Of a DNA stretch of 64,000 bases, positions 45,817 to 55,504 are shown in pieces. How positions within the stretch are numbered: the stretch's first letter is position 1; every line of letters begins with the position of its first letter. Location of the stretch: NCBI RefSeq assembly GCF_900187965.1, contig NZ_FZNL01000002.1:310001-374000 (forward strand). Direction: 5' to 3'. The stretch comes from Flavobacterium sp. ov086. GTDB lineage: Bacteria > Bacteroidota > Bacteroidia > Flavobacteriales > Flavobacteriaceae. The notes under the pieces were generated by a model. That model saw only the letters and a list, made by a program, of their open reading frames with translations. It had not been told where the DNA came from and searched no databases. Both the position numbers and the translations under genes were made by a program.

Positions 45817-46362
45817 TTATTCTTTCAGTTTCATGAGTATTGTGTTTATTTGAGATTTCCTCTTTGCCCAAACTCGATTTAAAAGATAAATTTGAATAGG
45901 AAAAATAAGCGCAATAAAACTCAATGAGATTATTTTTTCTTTGGTAAAAGTTATAGTTGAAATAAAATATCCTAAAAGTATTACAATAGCAAAAACACGA
46001 CTAACTATCGAAAAATTAGAATAGGTTTTGATTTTGTCTTGGTAATTTTTTAAAGATTCAATAATATTTTCTCCATTTATTGGATTATTTATTATTTTGA
46101 ACCCTAAAATATTGTGTACTAATATAAACAAAATAGCTGTAACAAGTAAGAAATTCCAAAGAACAGATTTTAAATGTCCGTCAAAAATATCATAGTATAC
46201 TACTATAAAGATAGTCCAAAGAACCGTCTCTATTAGTAATTGTATTTTAATACTTTTTACTACAGGGTGGTTATTTTCTGAAATCATTTTTAGAATGGTT
46301 TCTTTATTAAATGCTGCTTTTCCTGTGTTTTGATAATCTAATTTTAAGTTTTCTAATTCCAT
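45817..46362 (-). CDS. Four-helix membrane protein, co-encoded with an ECF sigma factor
   Basis: The 181-residue protein has an N-terminal cytosolic stretch (about 40 residues, NKETILKMISENNHP) and four hydrophobic segments: about 41-60, 68-88, 120-140 and 147-165. The Lys-rich C-terminus follows. Its start codon is 2 bp after the stop of the ECF sigma gene upstream on the same strand, so translation is probably coupled. This is the usual place for an anti-sigma factor, and the N-terminal cytosolic part could bind the sigma factor. No known anti-sigma motif (zinc-binding HxxxCxxC) is visible, so that role is inference from position. A terminator follows. Confidence 0.65.
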   Translation of the reverse strand: MELENLKLDYQNTGKAAFNKETILKMISENNHPVVKSIKIQLLIETVLWTIFIVVYYDIFDGHLKSVLWNFLLVTAILFILVHNILGFKIINNPINGENIIESLKNYQDKIKTYSNFSIVSRVFAIVILLGYFISTITFTKEKIISLSFIALIFPIQIYLLNRVWAKRKSQINTILMKLKE

Positions 46363-46364
46363 AA

Positions 46365-46838
46365 CTATTTGTTTAAAATTGTTTTAAGTTTTGTTTTAAT
46401 TCGGTTTAGACGAACACCAACATTATTTTCGGAAATCCCAATGACTTCAGAAATTTCTGCATAACTCAAATCGTCCAGATAAAGTGCAATAAATGCTCGT
46501 TCATCTTCATCGAGTTTACGAATCGCGGCAAACAGTAAATCTTCTCTCCAAGAATCAGTTTGAGATTCTTGGGATATTTTTTGTTCCGGAATAACACTAG
46601 AATAGTCTACTTTCACTTTCGGTTTTCTAAAAGTAGCCATAGCAGTATTTAATCCTATTCGATACATCCAAGTAGTGATTTTAGATTTACCCTGAAATTT
46701 GAGATAAGATTTCCAAAGCTGATAGACAATTTCCTGAAAAAGATCTTCTTGATCTTCGAGGGTATCTCGATACATTCGGCTAATCTTATGAATCAATGCT
46801 TGATGCGTAAGTATGTCATCTGTAAATTTATCTTTCAT
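46365..46838 (-). CDS. RNA polymerase ECF sigma factor
   Basis: The 157-residue protein contains sigma region 2 (about 10-75) with DLFQEIVYQLWKSY and KITTWMYRIGLNTAM, and region 4 (about 100-150) with LDEDERAFIALYLDDLSYAE and the helix-turn-helix EISEVIGISENNVGVRLNR. The length is typical of ECF factors. It directs RNA polymerase to a small regulon and is probably controlled by the membrane protein encoded 2 bp downstream. It is not next to a SusC gene, unlike the second ECF factor in this window, so its regulon is more likely a stress or envelope response. Confidence 0.9.
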   Translation of the reverse strand: MKDKFTDDILTHQALIHKISRMYRDTLEDQEDLFQEIVYQLWKSYLKFQGKSKITTWMYRIGLNTAMATFRKPKVKVDYSSVIPEQKISQESQTDSWREDLLFAAIRKLDEDERAFIALYLDDLSYAEISEVIGISENNVGVRLNRIKTKLKTILNK

Positions 46839-47064
46839 AAGCGATTTTCTACTTTCATCTTAATTTATATTTTAACTATTGGTTGCTAAAAAGTTGAAAA
46901 ACTTACAGTACATGTAATTTTTATTTTCTTTTGAAATAATAACCTTAAAAAATAATTTTAAATCAAAACTGGTTTTTAGCAATTTTCTGAATTATAAAGG
47001 TTAGTTTCTAATATCGTGTAATATAAACTCTTTCTTATCAATATTCGAACCCGTCTTCTAAAGT

Positions 47065-47146
47065 TTCGAACCTAAACTTGTTAGAGCTTAATTTTGCTAA
47101 ATTTCTAGTTTTCAAAAATAGCATGTGCCACGATTTTGCCACAAAA
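47065..47146. repeat. Right copy of an imperfect direct repeat flanking a three-gene block
   Basis: It matches 44392-44463 at both ends (TTCGAACCTAAA and GATTTTGCCACAAAA) with a diverged middle. A further TTCGAACCCG occurs at 47044-47053. On the other strand these look like T-arm-like GGTTCGAA words. Confidence 0.55.
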
Positions 47147-48066
47147 CCTGAACGTCAATTTTTTAAATATTTTCGTGGTCAATTTTGTTGTTTATTTTGT
47201 TTAAATTTTTTTAGGTATTTATATCGAATTGAAGAAATAAACCGACATTTATTAGGAGTCAAAAAAAATTAAATCAAGGAATTGGAAGCAGGTGCCTACT
47301 GAACAGGCAAGGAAAAGAACAGTCTTATAGCCGTGCGTTCCTATGAAGCTATCTCTATTGTAATGCATTATAATCGCCTATTATTGGAGACAGCTCTTTG
47401 CCGATGCAGAGCTTGAACAACAAATCGAGGACTAACAGGAAATTGGTTACAACTCGATTCTGCTCCTCCCATTTAAAATCCCGGTTTAAAAGTGCAAAGG
47501 CAAATAACAAATTCGGCAGACTAATAACCAGCTTCCCTCCATTGATTCTCGAATGCTTCAGAGAAGACGGGAGATGCTCTAAGCTACATGCATTGGCGGT
47601 GCTACCTCACCCTCTGAAAGCACATTTTTTATTTAAGGTTCTGCCTTAACTTATTATGACAGCTCTCCGTAATTGCCTTTTTTGAATGCCCGATGTAACT
47701 TTGAAGTATTAATTAATCTCCATATTTTTTAACTTACATTTATTAGATATTGTAATAAAGGGCAATTATTATTCATGTCTATTATTTTTTACAAAATAGC
47801 GATTGCAAATTTGCCCCCTTAATTTTCCCAATTTGTACCTGTTTATAATTACTACTCAATATATATGTTCCACAAAGATTCCAAAAATAAATCAATAGGA
47901 TTTTTTAATCTGATTATGAGTCATTTGAATTTCCAATCCTATTGAGCCCGAATTTAATATAACAGCACAATCGATTTACGAAATACACTACGCTCAGTCC
48001 GAAATCAGAGCTTTAATGGACGACTAAAGTAAAACCGAAATTCAATAAGAATATTTTTTAAAACAC

Positions 48067-48213
48067 TTATAAACAACTTTCTAACCGAATTTCGTTAAAT
48101 GTTAAGCTGTGTTTGTAGCCAAATTTAATAAATAAGGTAGCTTTTTGATACAAAAGGATACCATGGTCTAAAGAAGTTTTAATGAGGTTTGCAGGTAATT
48201 TTTTTGATGGCAT
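48067..48213 (-). pseudogene. Small degenerate ORF fragment, left copy of an element repeated at 58.3 kb
   Basis: A 48-codon - strand frame starting MPSKKLPANLIKTSLDHG contains the block LPANLIKTS...GILLY.KATLF.K. The same block occurs in the - strand frame at 58223-58411. At DNA level, 48121-48197 and 58319-58395 agree at 68 of 77 positions by eye. The sequence after the shared block differs. I do not recognise the family. It is a likely leftover of an acquired element. Confidence 0.45.
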
Positions 48214-48309
48214 TAAAGGTAATTATTAAAGATATAAAATTCTTTAAATAATGTTCATTTTATCTCATGATTAAAAAATTGGATAACACTTTTACTAAAA
48301 CCATTTTTT

Positions 48310-48927
48310 ATGAAGACCCAATTTCTGACAACGAAAACCTATGATGACCACAAACTTTGGAATAAACTTAAAGAGGGTGACGAAAAGTCATTTTCTCTGC
48401 TTTTTGAAAAGTACTATGGTGATTTAATTAGTTATGGAAACTCATTTTATCGTTTTCCAGAAAGAGTTCAGGATTGTGTCCAGGACGTGTTTGCAGATGT
48501 TTGGTTATATCGGGAATCTTTGCAGGAACCAAATGTGGTAAAGGCTTATTTATTGTCAAGTGTACGAAAGAGAATTGCACGTTTGCACGAACGGGATCGT
48601 GTTTTTAGAAAAACTACAACTACGGATTCAATTGAGTTTCTTTTTGATTTTTCGATTGAGAAAGAACTTATTGATGATGAAGCAACTGCGGAAAGTGTTT
48701 TCTACCTCAATAAGTTATTAAACGATTTACCTCCACGTCAAAAAGAAGCTTTATTTTTAAGGTATAATCAAGGTCTGGGTGTAGAAGAAATTGCAGAAAT
48801 GTTAGATGTTAATTATCAATCGGCAAAGAATCTTTTGCATCGCGGATTATTTAAGCTTCGTAAAGAATGGAAGGGGCATCTTTCAATTATTGCATTGCTG
48901 TCTTCAGGTGTTTTTAAACTTATTTAA
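48310..48927 (+). CDS. ECF RNA polymerase sigma factor (Bacteroidota SusCD-linked type)
   Basis: The 205-residue protein has region 2 (about 12-85) with FSLLFEKYYGDLISYGNSF and VQDCVQDVFADVWLYRESL, and region 4 (about 135-190) with LPPRQKEALFLRYNQGLGVE and the helix-turn-helix EEIAEMLDVNYQSAKNLLHRG. This is the ECF type that is always found with a FecR-like anti-sigma factor and a transducing SusC. The FecR gene follows by 91 bp and the SusC gene after that. Substrate binding at the transporter should release this factor to transcribe the susCD operon. A diverged element copy lies just upstream. Confidence 0.94.
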   Translation: MKTQFLTTKTYDDHKLWNKLKEGDEKSFSLLFEKYYGDLISYGNSFYRFPERVQDCVQDVFADVWLYRESLQEPNVVKAYLLSSVRKRIARLHERDRVFRKTTTTDSIEFLFDFSIEKELIDDEATAESVFYLNKLLNDLPPRQKEALFLRYNQGLGVEEIAEMLDVNYQSAKNLLHRGLFKLRKEWKGHLSIIALLSSGVFKLI

Positions 48928-49018
48928 AAGAAAACATAAAAAAAACATAAAAAAAATATAATTTGGTGAGTACTTAATAACCAAGTTGACCTCTGTGTTT
49001 TTGTAACCTTATTTATAG

Positions 49019-50137
49019 ATGCAAAAACGTAATTATTATATCGAAATTGAAGATTTCTTATCTGATGAATCATTCCGAACATGGATTTTGTCTAAAATTG
49101 ATGAACAAGGCTGGGAAGAATGGACTTTAGAAAGTCAACAACGCGCTAAATTGGTTCAAGATGCCCGGCTTTTATTGCTGGCAATGAAAGGACCTTATAT
49201 TAATATTTCTTCTTTAGAACTAAATACTGCATTAGAATCAACATGGGCTAAAATTGAAGAGATAAAAGATCTTAAAAAATCAACTAAAATCAAAACTGGC
49301 AGATACCTGAAAAAGTATTGGCTAACAGGAGTTGCAGCTACTATATTTTTTGCTTTTTTATCGGTTGGGTTTTTCAAAAATCAATTGCAAACCAATCACA
49401 CTGTTGTTACATATAAGGAACTTGTTAATGATAATATTGAAGGACTTGTTGAGCAAACCAATAATTCTAACAAGCCGCAAGTAATTACTCTGTCTGATGG
49501 GAGTTCTGTCTTATTAGAGCCCAAAAGTAAATTAAGTTATCCTAAAATTTTTACGGGAAACGAAAGGAAAGTCTATTTATCCGGTGAAGGTTTCTTCGAA
49601 ATTACTAAAAATTCCCATAAGCCTTTTTTTGTTTACGCAAACGAAATTATTACAAAAGTAGTTGGTACTAGTTTTCGGATAAAAGCTTACCCAGATCAGC
49701 CAAATATTGAAGTGCTTGTTCGTACAGGTAAAGTCAGGGTAAGTTCAAATGAATTGGTTGCAAATTCAGACCAGAAAAATGAGGTTGTTTTATTTCCGAA
49801 CGAAGCCGTACGCTTTTTTAGGTGTGATTTAAGTTTCACCAAGATCACTAATATTATAGAAGACAAGACATTGACCAGTAATACTGGTAAAATTGAACAA
49901 TTAAGTTTTGAATTTACTGATATTCCTTTAGATCAAATTCTCAAAACAATAGAGCAGGCATATCTAATCAAAATTGATTTTCCTAAGGATAAATTAAAAG
50001 ATTGTCATTTAACAACTTCATTAAGTGACCAGCCATTGTCAGAAAAACTTAAAATTATTTGTAATAGTATTGGTCACGATACCAGTTTTGAAATGAATGG
50101 AAATCAAATTATAATAACCTCACAGGGATGTTATTAG
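49019..50137 (+). CDS. FecR-family anti-sigma factor
   Basis: The 372-residue inner-membrane protein has a cytosolic N-terminal part of about 100 residues, which binds the sigma factor. One transmembrane helix (about 101-119, WLTGVAATIFFAFLSVGFF) leads to a periplasmic FecR domain (VITLSDGSSVLLEPKSKLSY, VYLSGEGFFEITKNSHKPF, IKAYPDQPNIEVLVRTGKV). A C-terminal DUF4974-type domain (LSFEFTDIPLDQILKTIEQA) should contact the STN domain of the transporter. It is the middle partner of the sigma-FecR-SusC relay encoded in order here. The susC gene starts about 195 bp downstream. Confidence 0.93.
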   Translation: MQKRNYYIEIEDFLSDESFRTWILSKIDEQGWEEWTLESQQRAKLVQDARLLLLAMKGPYINISSLELNTALESTWAKIEEIKDLKKSTKIKTGRYLKKYWLTGVAATIFFAFLSVGFFKNQLQTNHTVVTYKELVNDNIEGLVEQTNNSNKPQVITLSDGSSVLLEPKSKLSYPKIFTGNERKVYLSGEGFFEITKNSHKPFFVYANEIITKVVGTSFRIKAYPDQPNIEVLVRTGKVRVSSNELVANSDQKNEVVLFPNEAVRFFRCDLSFTKITNIIEDKTLTSNTGKIEQLSFEFTDIPLDQILKTIEQAYLIKIDFPKDKLKDCHLTTSLSDQPLSEKLKIICNSIGHDTSFEMNGNQIIITSQGCY

Positions 50138-50207
50138 GTATTATGCAATCAAACTATATATAACTTTAATCAAACTAAATTACTGCCTATGTGAAAAAAC
50201 TAAAAAA

Positions 50208-50243
50208 AAAGTGTCGAAATGTTGTCACATATCCGACACTTGA
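50208..50243 (+). terminator. Hairpin between FecR and susC genes
   Basis: AAGTGTCG pairs with CGACACTT across a 17-nt loop, followed by an A-rich stretch instead of Ts. A second small hairpin (ACTCT with AGAGT) with a T-rich tail lies at about 50254-50280. Together they may separate regulator and transporter transcripts or act as leader structure. Confidence 0.4.
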
Positions 50244-50332
50244 TAAAATAGAATAACTCTCTGGAAAGAGTCATTTTATTGTGTTTCTACAAAATACGCT
50301 TGAACAGTATTAATCAAAACAAAATCAAAATT

Positions 50333-53300
50333 ATGAAAAAATCAGTTGGTAAACAACGATTAATTTATCAAATCTCGAAAATAACGCTATTTCAGTTCGT
50401 TTTAGCACTTTTATTTTCAAGTGTTACTCTGGCAAACAGTGTAAATGGACAAAGGAAATTAGATACAAAAGTTACTATTGCAGTTGAAAATTTAAGTCTG
50501 GATAATGTGTTATCTAAACTCGAAAAGTCTGCAAGTGTGAAATTTTCTTATAATTCAAGATTGCCGCAACTAACTCAGAAAGTCACTATCGAGGCACATC
50601 AGGAAACATTGTCAAGTGTTCTTAATCGAATTCTGAAACCACTCAATATTAATTATATAGAAATAAGCAACCAGATTATTCTACAGAATAATATAAAAAC
50701 AAATAAGGTTGCTGACCCTGTTATTAAGGGAAAAGTTACGGACCAAAACGGAGTACCTCTGCCGGGGGTGACAGTAACTGCCAAAGGGACTAAAAATGTT
50801 GTTTTAACTGATTTTGACGGTACTTTTTCGATCGACGTACCAGTGAATTGTCACCAACTGGTTGTTTCTTTTGTAGGAATGGAAACCAAAGAAATTGGAA
50901 CAGAAAATAATTCCCCAACAATTGTTTTAAATGAAGAAGGGCAAACTTTAAAAGAAATTGTAGTTATAACAGGTTATGAGAAAACCTCGAAGAGAACTTT
51001 TACAGGTGCATATAGTAAGATTCCTATTGACGAACTTAAAGTTGATGGATTAGCAGATATGAGCAGAGCGATAGAAGGAAAAGCAGCTGGGGTTACTATA
51101 CAGAATATTTCAGGAACTTTTGGTACTACACCAAAAATTACAATTCGTGGATCTTCTTCAATTTTTGGAGATACAAAACCATTATGGGTTATTGATGGTG
51201 TTGTTCAGGAAGATATTATTAACGTGTCTGTATCTGATTTGGCTTCCGGTAATTCTTCAACAGTATTAAGTTCTTCTGTTGCCGGAATTAATCCTAATGA
51301 TATACAGAGCATTGAAATCCTGAAAGATGCGTCTGCAACTTCGATTTATGGATCAAGATCTTTAAATGGAGTTGTAGTTGTAACTACAAAACAAGGACGA
51401 AAAGATTCTCCATTAAAGATTACATATTCATCTGAACAAACAGTTAGAGCAACACCTAATTACAGCCAATATGATATTTTGAATTCAAAAGAAACAATGA
51501 GTGTTTTGAAAGAAGTGGAGGCAAAAGGATTTTTAGATCTGCCTTCAACTGCACAAGGGCGCTATGGAGGTGTTTATAATATTTTAGCAAGAGGAATTAA
51601 TACGTATGTTCCGGAAACAAACAGCTATTTAGTAAGTAATGACCCTGCTGGACGTAATGCTTTTTTAAGAAAATATGAGTTAGCCAATACAGATTGGTTT
51701 AAGGTACTTTTTAGACCTTCGATTGCCCAAAATCATTCCCTGAGTTTTTCGGGAGGAGGAGCAAAAAGTACAATGTATGCTTCATTAGGTTATTATAGTG
51801 ATCCGGGCTGGAGTATTGCCGATCATGTAAAACAATTTTCATCGAATTTAAAAGGAACTTTTTATATTAATGATGACTTAAATATTACGCTGACTACACA
51901 AGCTTCTGTAAGGGATCAGGGTGTTCCCGGAAGTTATGATAGCGAAATAGACACCTATAATGGAAAGACAACCCGAAATTTTGATATTAACCCTTTTAAA
52001 TATGCCTTAAATACAAATAGAACTCTAAGGCCTTACGATGATAATGGGGATTTGGAATATTACAGGAGCAATTGGGCACCTATTAATATTTTAAATGAAC
52101 TTAAAAATAATTTTATGGAAATTCAGGTAAAAGATATTCGTTTCCAAATGGATTTAGAATATAAAATTAATCCTTACCTGACTTATAATCTTGCGGGTTC
52201 AGCACGTTATGCCAACACTGGCAGGGAACATAAAATTCTTGAAAATTCAAATATAGTAGGAGCTTATAATGCCGAGGAAACAACTGCTGTCAGAGATGCG
52301 AATATTTTTTTATATCAGGATCCAAATGATTTAACAGCTCCAAAAGTTGCCGTTCTTCCTAATGGTGGGATGTTAAGGAAATTTACAGACGATATGACTT
52401 CCTATTATATAAGAAATAGCGTCAACTATAGACGTACTTTTAATTTTAAACATGAATTTGAAGGATTGTTTGGTACTGAGCTAAGGTCTTTAAATAGAAA
52501 TAGCGACAATTTTACTGCTTATGGGCTACAGTACGATAAAGGTCTTACTAGTTTTACAGATCCAAGAATATTGGAGAAAACAATGACCGAAGGAGGTTCT
52601 TATTATGGATTTAATGAAGAGAGAGAAAGAACGGTAGGTTTTTTTGGAAAAGCAGGGTACACCTATGATCGACGTTATACTGCATCAGTTACCGGACGTT
52701 ATGATGGTTCAAACAGGCAGGGTAATAACACCTCATCACGTTGGCTGCCAACCTACACTCTTAGTGGTAAATGGAACATGAAGGAAGAGAATTTCATGAA
52801 AGATATCGAATCTATAAATGCTTTAGCATTAAGAGCGTCTTATGGACTTACCGCAACGGCTGGACCGGCTACTAATTCATTAGCGATTTATAAAAGTTTT
52901 ATCACTGATCGTATAAATCTTGCCGACAGAGAATCCGGGATTAGCATAGATCAATTACAAAACAAAAATTTAACTTGGGAAAAACAATTTGAAACCAATT
53001 TAGGTTTTGATCTTACTGTGTTTAATAACAAACTACAATTAACAACTGATATATACAGTCGTAAAGCTTTTGATTTAGTTGATTATGTAATGACATCTGG
53101 AATTGGTGGACAAACAATGAAACAAGGTAATAATGCAGATATGGAAACTAAAGGTCTTGAAGTTAGTTTGTCTTCTAGAAATATAACTACCGAAAACTTT
53201 AAATGGTCAACCAATTTTAATTTTTCTGTATATAATCAGAAAATTACAAAGTTAGCGAGCCAGGCATCAGCTTTTGATCTAATCGAAGGAACAGGAGGAA

Positions 53301-54001
53301 ATACTATTGGTCATCCAAGAAACTCTCTGTATTCTTATCATTTTACAGGATTAAACAATCAGGGTTTACCAACTTTTGTAATGAAAGATGGGCAATCGGA
53401 TAACATTGCCGGAGCAAATTTTTATGATAATGAAAATGTAACTAAGTATCTAAAATATGAGGGTTCAATAGAGCCTAATAAATCTTTTGGACTTTCGAAT
53501 ACTTTTACTTACAAAAATTGGTCATTATACGTCTTTGTCGTTGCATCCGGAGGAAATAAAGTTCGATTGAATCCTGTTTATTCCAGCGAATACAATGACT
53601 TAACTGTTTTTACAAAAGATTTTACGAATCGTTGGATTAATCCGGGAGATGAAAATAATACTAATGTACCCGTAATAGCAGATAAAGCTTTGATTAATAA
53701 TTATAATGCTCAGTCTAAAACATTGGGAATTGCTTATAACACATACAATTTTTCGGATGTGCGTATCGCAGATGGAGATTTTGTCAGATTAAAGAATGTA
53801 TCTCTAAGTTGGGAATTCCCGAAAGCTTTCAAACAAAAATTAGGAGTAACAAATTTTACATTAAAAGGATCAGCAGTTAATCCATTATTAATTTATTCTG
53901 ATAAAAGATTAAACGGTCAGGATCCGGAATTTCGTAATGCAGGAGGTGTAGCATTACCAATTACAACTCAATATACATTTACTCTAAACGTTTCATTATA
54001 A
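50333..54001 (+). CDS. SusC-like TonB-dependent transporter with STN signalling domain
   Basis: The ATG at 50333 is preferred because the signal sequence starts there (MKKSVGKQRLIYQISKITLF); an in-frame TTG/GTG-type start upstream would add 18 residues. The 1222-residue product has an N-terminal STN domain (VENLSLDNVLSKLEKSASVK), a carboxypeptidase-D-like domain (GKVTDQNGVPLPGVTVTAKG), a LKEIVVITGYEKTSKRTF TonB-box region, a plug (LWVIDGVVQED, SATSIYGSRSLNGVVVVTT) and a long barrel. The STN domain lets it signal to the FecR anti-sigma factor encoded upstream. The substrate is unknown: no glycoside hydrolase gene is in the operon, but a metallopeptidase gene is. Confidence 0.94.
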   Translation: MKKSVGKQRLIYQISKITLFQFVLALLFSSVTLANSVNGQRKLDTKVTIAVENLSLDNVLSKLEKSASVKFSYNSRLPQLTQKVTIEAHQETLSSVLNRILKPLNINYIEISNQIILQNNIKTNKVADPVIKGKVTDQNGVPLPGVTVTAKGTKNVVLTDFDGTFSIDVPVNCHQLVVSFVGMETKEIGTENNSPTIVLNEEGQTLKEIVVITGYEKTSKRTFTGAYSKIPIDELKVDGLADMSRAIEGKAAGVTIQNISGTFGTTPKITIRGSSSIFGDTKPLWVIDGVVQEDIINVSVSDLASGNSSTVLSSSVAGINPNDIQSIEILKDASATSIYGSRSLNGVVVVTTKQGRKDSPLKITYSSEQTVRATPNYSQYDILNSKETMSVLKEVEAKGFLDLPSTAQGRYGGVYNILARGINTYVPETNSYLVSNDPAGRNAFLRKYELANTDWFKVLFRPSIAQNHSLSFSGGGAKSTMYASLGYYSDPGWSIADHVKQFSSNLKGTFYINDDLNITLTTQASVRDQGVPGSYDSEIDTYNGKTTRNFDINPFKYALNTNRTLRPYDDNGDLEYYRSNWAPINILNELKNNFMEIQVKDIRFQMDLEYKINPYLTYNLAGSARYANTGREHKILENSNIVGAYNAEETTAVRDANIFLYQDPNDLTAPKVAVLPNGGMLRKFTDDMTSYYIRNSVNYRRTFNFKHEFEGLFGTELRSLNRNSDNFTAYGLQYDKGLTSFTDPRILEKTMTEGGSYYGFNEERERTVGFFGKAGYTYDRRYTASVTGRYDGSNRQGNNTSSRWLPTYTLSGKWNMKEENFMKDIESINALALRASYGLTATAGPATNSLAIYKSFITDRINLADRESGISIDQLQNKNLTWEKQFETNLGFDLTVFNNKLQLTTDIYSRKAFDLVDYVMTSGIGGQTMKQGNNADMETKGLEVSLSSRNITTENFKWSTNFNFSVYNQKITKLASQASAFDLIEGTGGNTIGHPRNSLYSYHFTGLNNQGLPTFVMKDGQSDNIAGANFYDNENVTKYLKYEGSIEPNKSFGLSNTFTYKNWSLYVFVVASGGNKVRLNPVYSSEYNDLTVFTKDFTNRWINPGDENNTNVPVIADKALINNYNAQSKTLGIAYNTYNFSDVRIADGDFVRLKNVSLSWEFPKAFKQKLGVTNFTLKGSAVNPLLIYSDKRLNGQDPEFRNAGGVALPITTQYTFTLNVSL

Positions 54002-54013
54002 CCTATAAAAAGT

Positions 54014-55489
54014 ATGAAAAAATTAAAAATTCTACTGACATTGTTACCACTTATAAGTATTAGTAGTTGTGATGAATTTCTTTCTGAAACCCCTGATAAC
54101 AGGACACAAATAGATACACCTGAAAAAATTTCTGAAGTGCTGGTTAATGCTTACCCAAATGCATGTTATGCAGAGTTTGCCGAAACCATGACTGACAATG
54201 TTTTTGATAGTGGTGATGCTGGATTATTTAGAACTATAAATTCAGAAAACTATAACTGGGAAATGAACAATAGTATCGATACGGACACCCAGGCCAATTA
54301 TTGGAATGCTTGTTATAATGCAATTGGCCATGCTAATAAAGCACTTGATGCTATTGAGCAGCTAGGCAGTCCGGCAAGTCTAAATCCGCAGAAAGGAGAG
54401 GCCTTAATAGCAAGGGCTTATGCACATTTTATGTTAGTTTCTTTTTGGTCTAAGCGCTATGATCCGGCTACTGCTGATACAGATTTGGGAATACCATATG
54501 TAAGAAAACCAGAAGATATATTGATCAAAAAATACAAAAGAAATTCTATGAAGGAAGTTTTTGACTATTTGGAAAGTGATATCGAAGAAGGTTTAAAATA
54601 CGTTACAAACGAATACAGTCAGCCAAAATTCCATTTTAATAAAGAGGCAGCTAAAGCTTTTGCATCACGTTTTTATTTAATAAAAGGAAATTGGGACAGG
54701 GTTATTGAACTTACAGATCAATTAGCAGCTAATCCGGATGGAAAACTAAGAGATTTTGGATCTTATCTGAATCTTGATTATGATACTCGATCAAGAGTTT
54801 ATGCAGAGCCAACTCAGGAAACAAATTTATTGATTGCTTCTATGACGTCTTATTATGCAAGGTCTTTTTATCTAAACAGGTTTCAACTTACATTAGCCAG
54901 GCAAGATGAAATTTTGGGTTCCGCAACAAATGTTTTTAATAAAGAATGGCTTTATGGAACCTTAAGTTACAATAATATTACAGCATTTGTGCCTAAGTTC
55001 AATGAACAGTTCAAATATACAAATGCCAATGCAGGTATTGGTTACGGATATATTGCAGTAGTATTATTCAGTAATGATGAATGCTATTTGAATAGGATAG
55101 AAGCACTTGTGATGGCAAACAGAATAGATGAGGCAAGAACAGCATTGCAATATTTCATAGGAACCAGAACGGCGGATTATGATCCGACAACCGATATTTT
55201 AACTGATAAACTAATAGTTAATAAATATCCTGCAATCCAAAGTAAATATGCCCCTTTTTATACTCTGACTGATTTGCAAAAATCATACATAAGTGCTATA
55301 GGAGAAATACGCAGGAAAGACTTTGTTCAGGAAGGCAACAGATGGTTTGATATTAAACGATTTAATTTAGAGGTTAAACATGAAACGTACAATGAGCCAA
55401 CAGACATTTTAACTAAAGATGACAATCGCCGCGCATTACAAATACCACTTCAGGCATCAACAAATGGTGTCGAAAAAAATCCAAGATAA
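54014..55489 (+). CDS. SusD-like lipoprotein
   Basis: The 491-residue lipoprotein has the lipobox LISISSCDEFLSE (Cys near residue 19). It shows SusD-like helices (ALIARAYAHFMLVSFWSKRY, LNRIEALVMANRIDEARTAL) and a C-terminal EIRRKDFVQEGNRWFDIKRF block. It is shorter than the xylan-locus SusD proteins. It lies 12 bp after the STN-type SusC gene and should be its surface lid. Neighbouring genes suggest a proteinaceous or glycoprotein ligand, but this is inference. Confidence 0.92.
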   Translation: MKKLKILLTLLPLISISSCDEFLSETPDNRTQIDTPEKISEVLVNAYPNACYAEFAETMTDNVFDSGDAGLFRTINSENYNWEMNNSIDTDTQANYWNACYNAIGHANKALDAIEQLGSPASLNPQKGEALIARAYAHFMLVSFWSKRYDPATADTDLGIPYVRKPEDILIKKYKRNSMKEVFDYLESDIEEGLKYVTNEYSQPKFHFNKEAAKAFASRFYLIKGNWDRVIELTDQLAANPDGKLRDFGSYLNLDYDTRSRVYAEPTQETNLLIASMTSYYARSFYLNRFQLTLARQDEILGSATNVFNKEWLYGTLSYNNITAFVPKFNEQFKYTNANAGIGYGYIAVVLFSNDECYLNRIEALVMANRIDEARTALQYFIGTRTADYDPTTDILTDKLIVNKYPAIQSKYAPFYTLTDLQKSYISAIGEIRRKDFVQEGNRWFDIKRFNLEVKHETYNEPTDILTKDDNRRALQIPLQASTNGVEKNPR

Positions 55490-55504
55490 TTTAACATCAA
55501 GCAC

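Larger units (their letters stand above)
46839..48309. other. Long region without convincing genes; decayed DNA
   Basis: About 1.5 kb upstream of the second ECF sigma gene. It holds the right copy of the imperfect direct repeat (47065-47146), short open frames at 47078-47272 and 47398-47649 with no recognisable protein features, and a coding-like stretch near 47930-48027 ending in SEIRALMDD. The 48-codon - strand fragment at 48067-48213 is listed separately. The more balanced base composition around 47280-47640 differs from the AT-rich surroundings, which suggests a decayed acquired segment. Confidence 0.5.

Noticed and set aside
47398..47649. 83-codon + strand frame in the decayed region
   Set aside because: Basic, low-complexity translation without domain pattern; surrounding frames are broken. 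It may be part of a decayed segment but is not callable as a gene.
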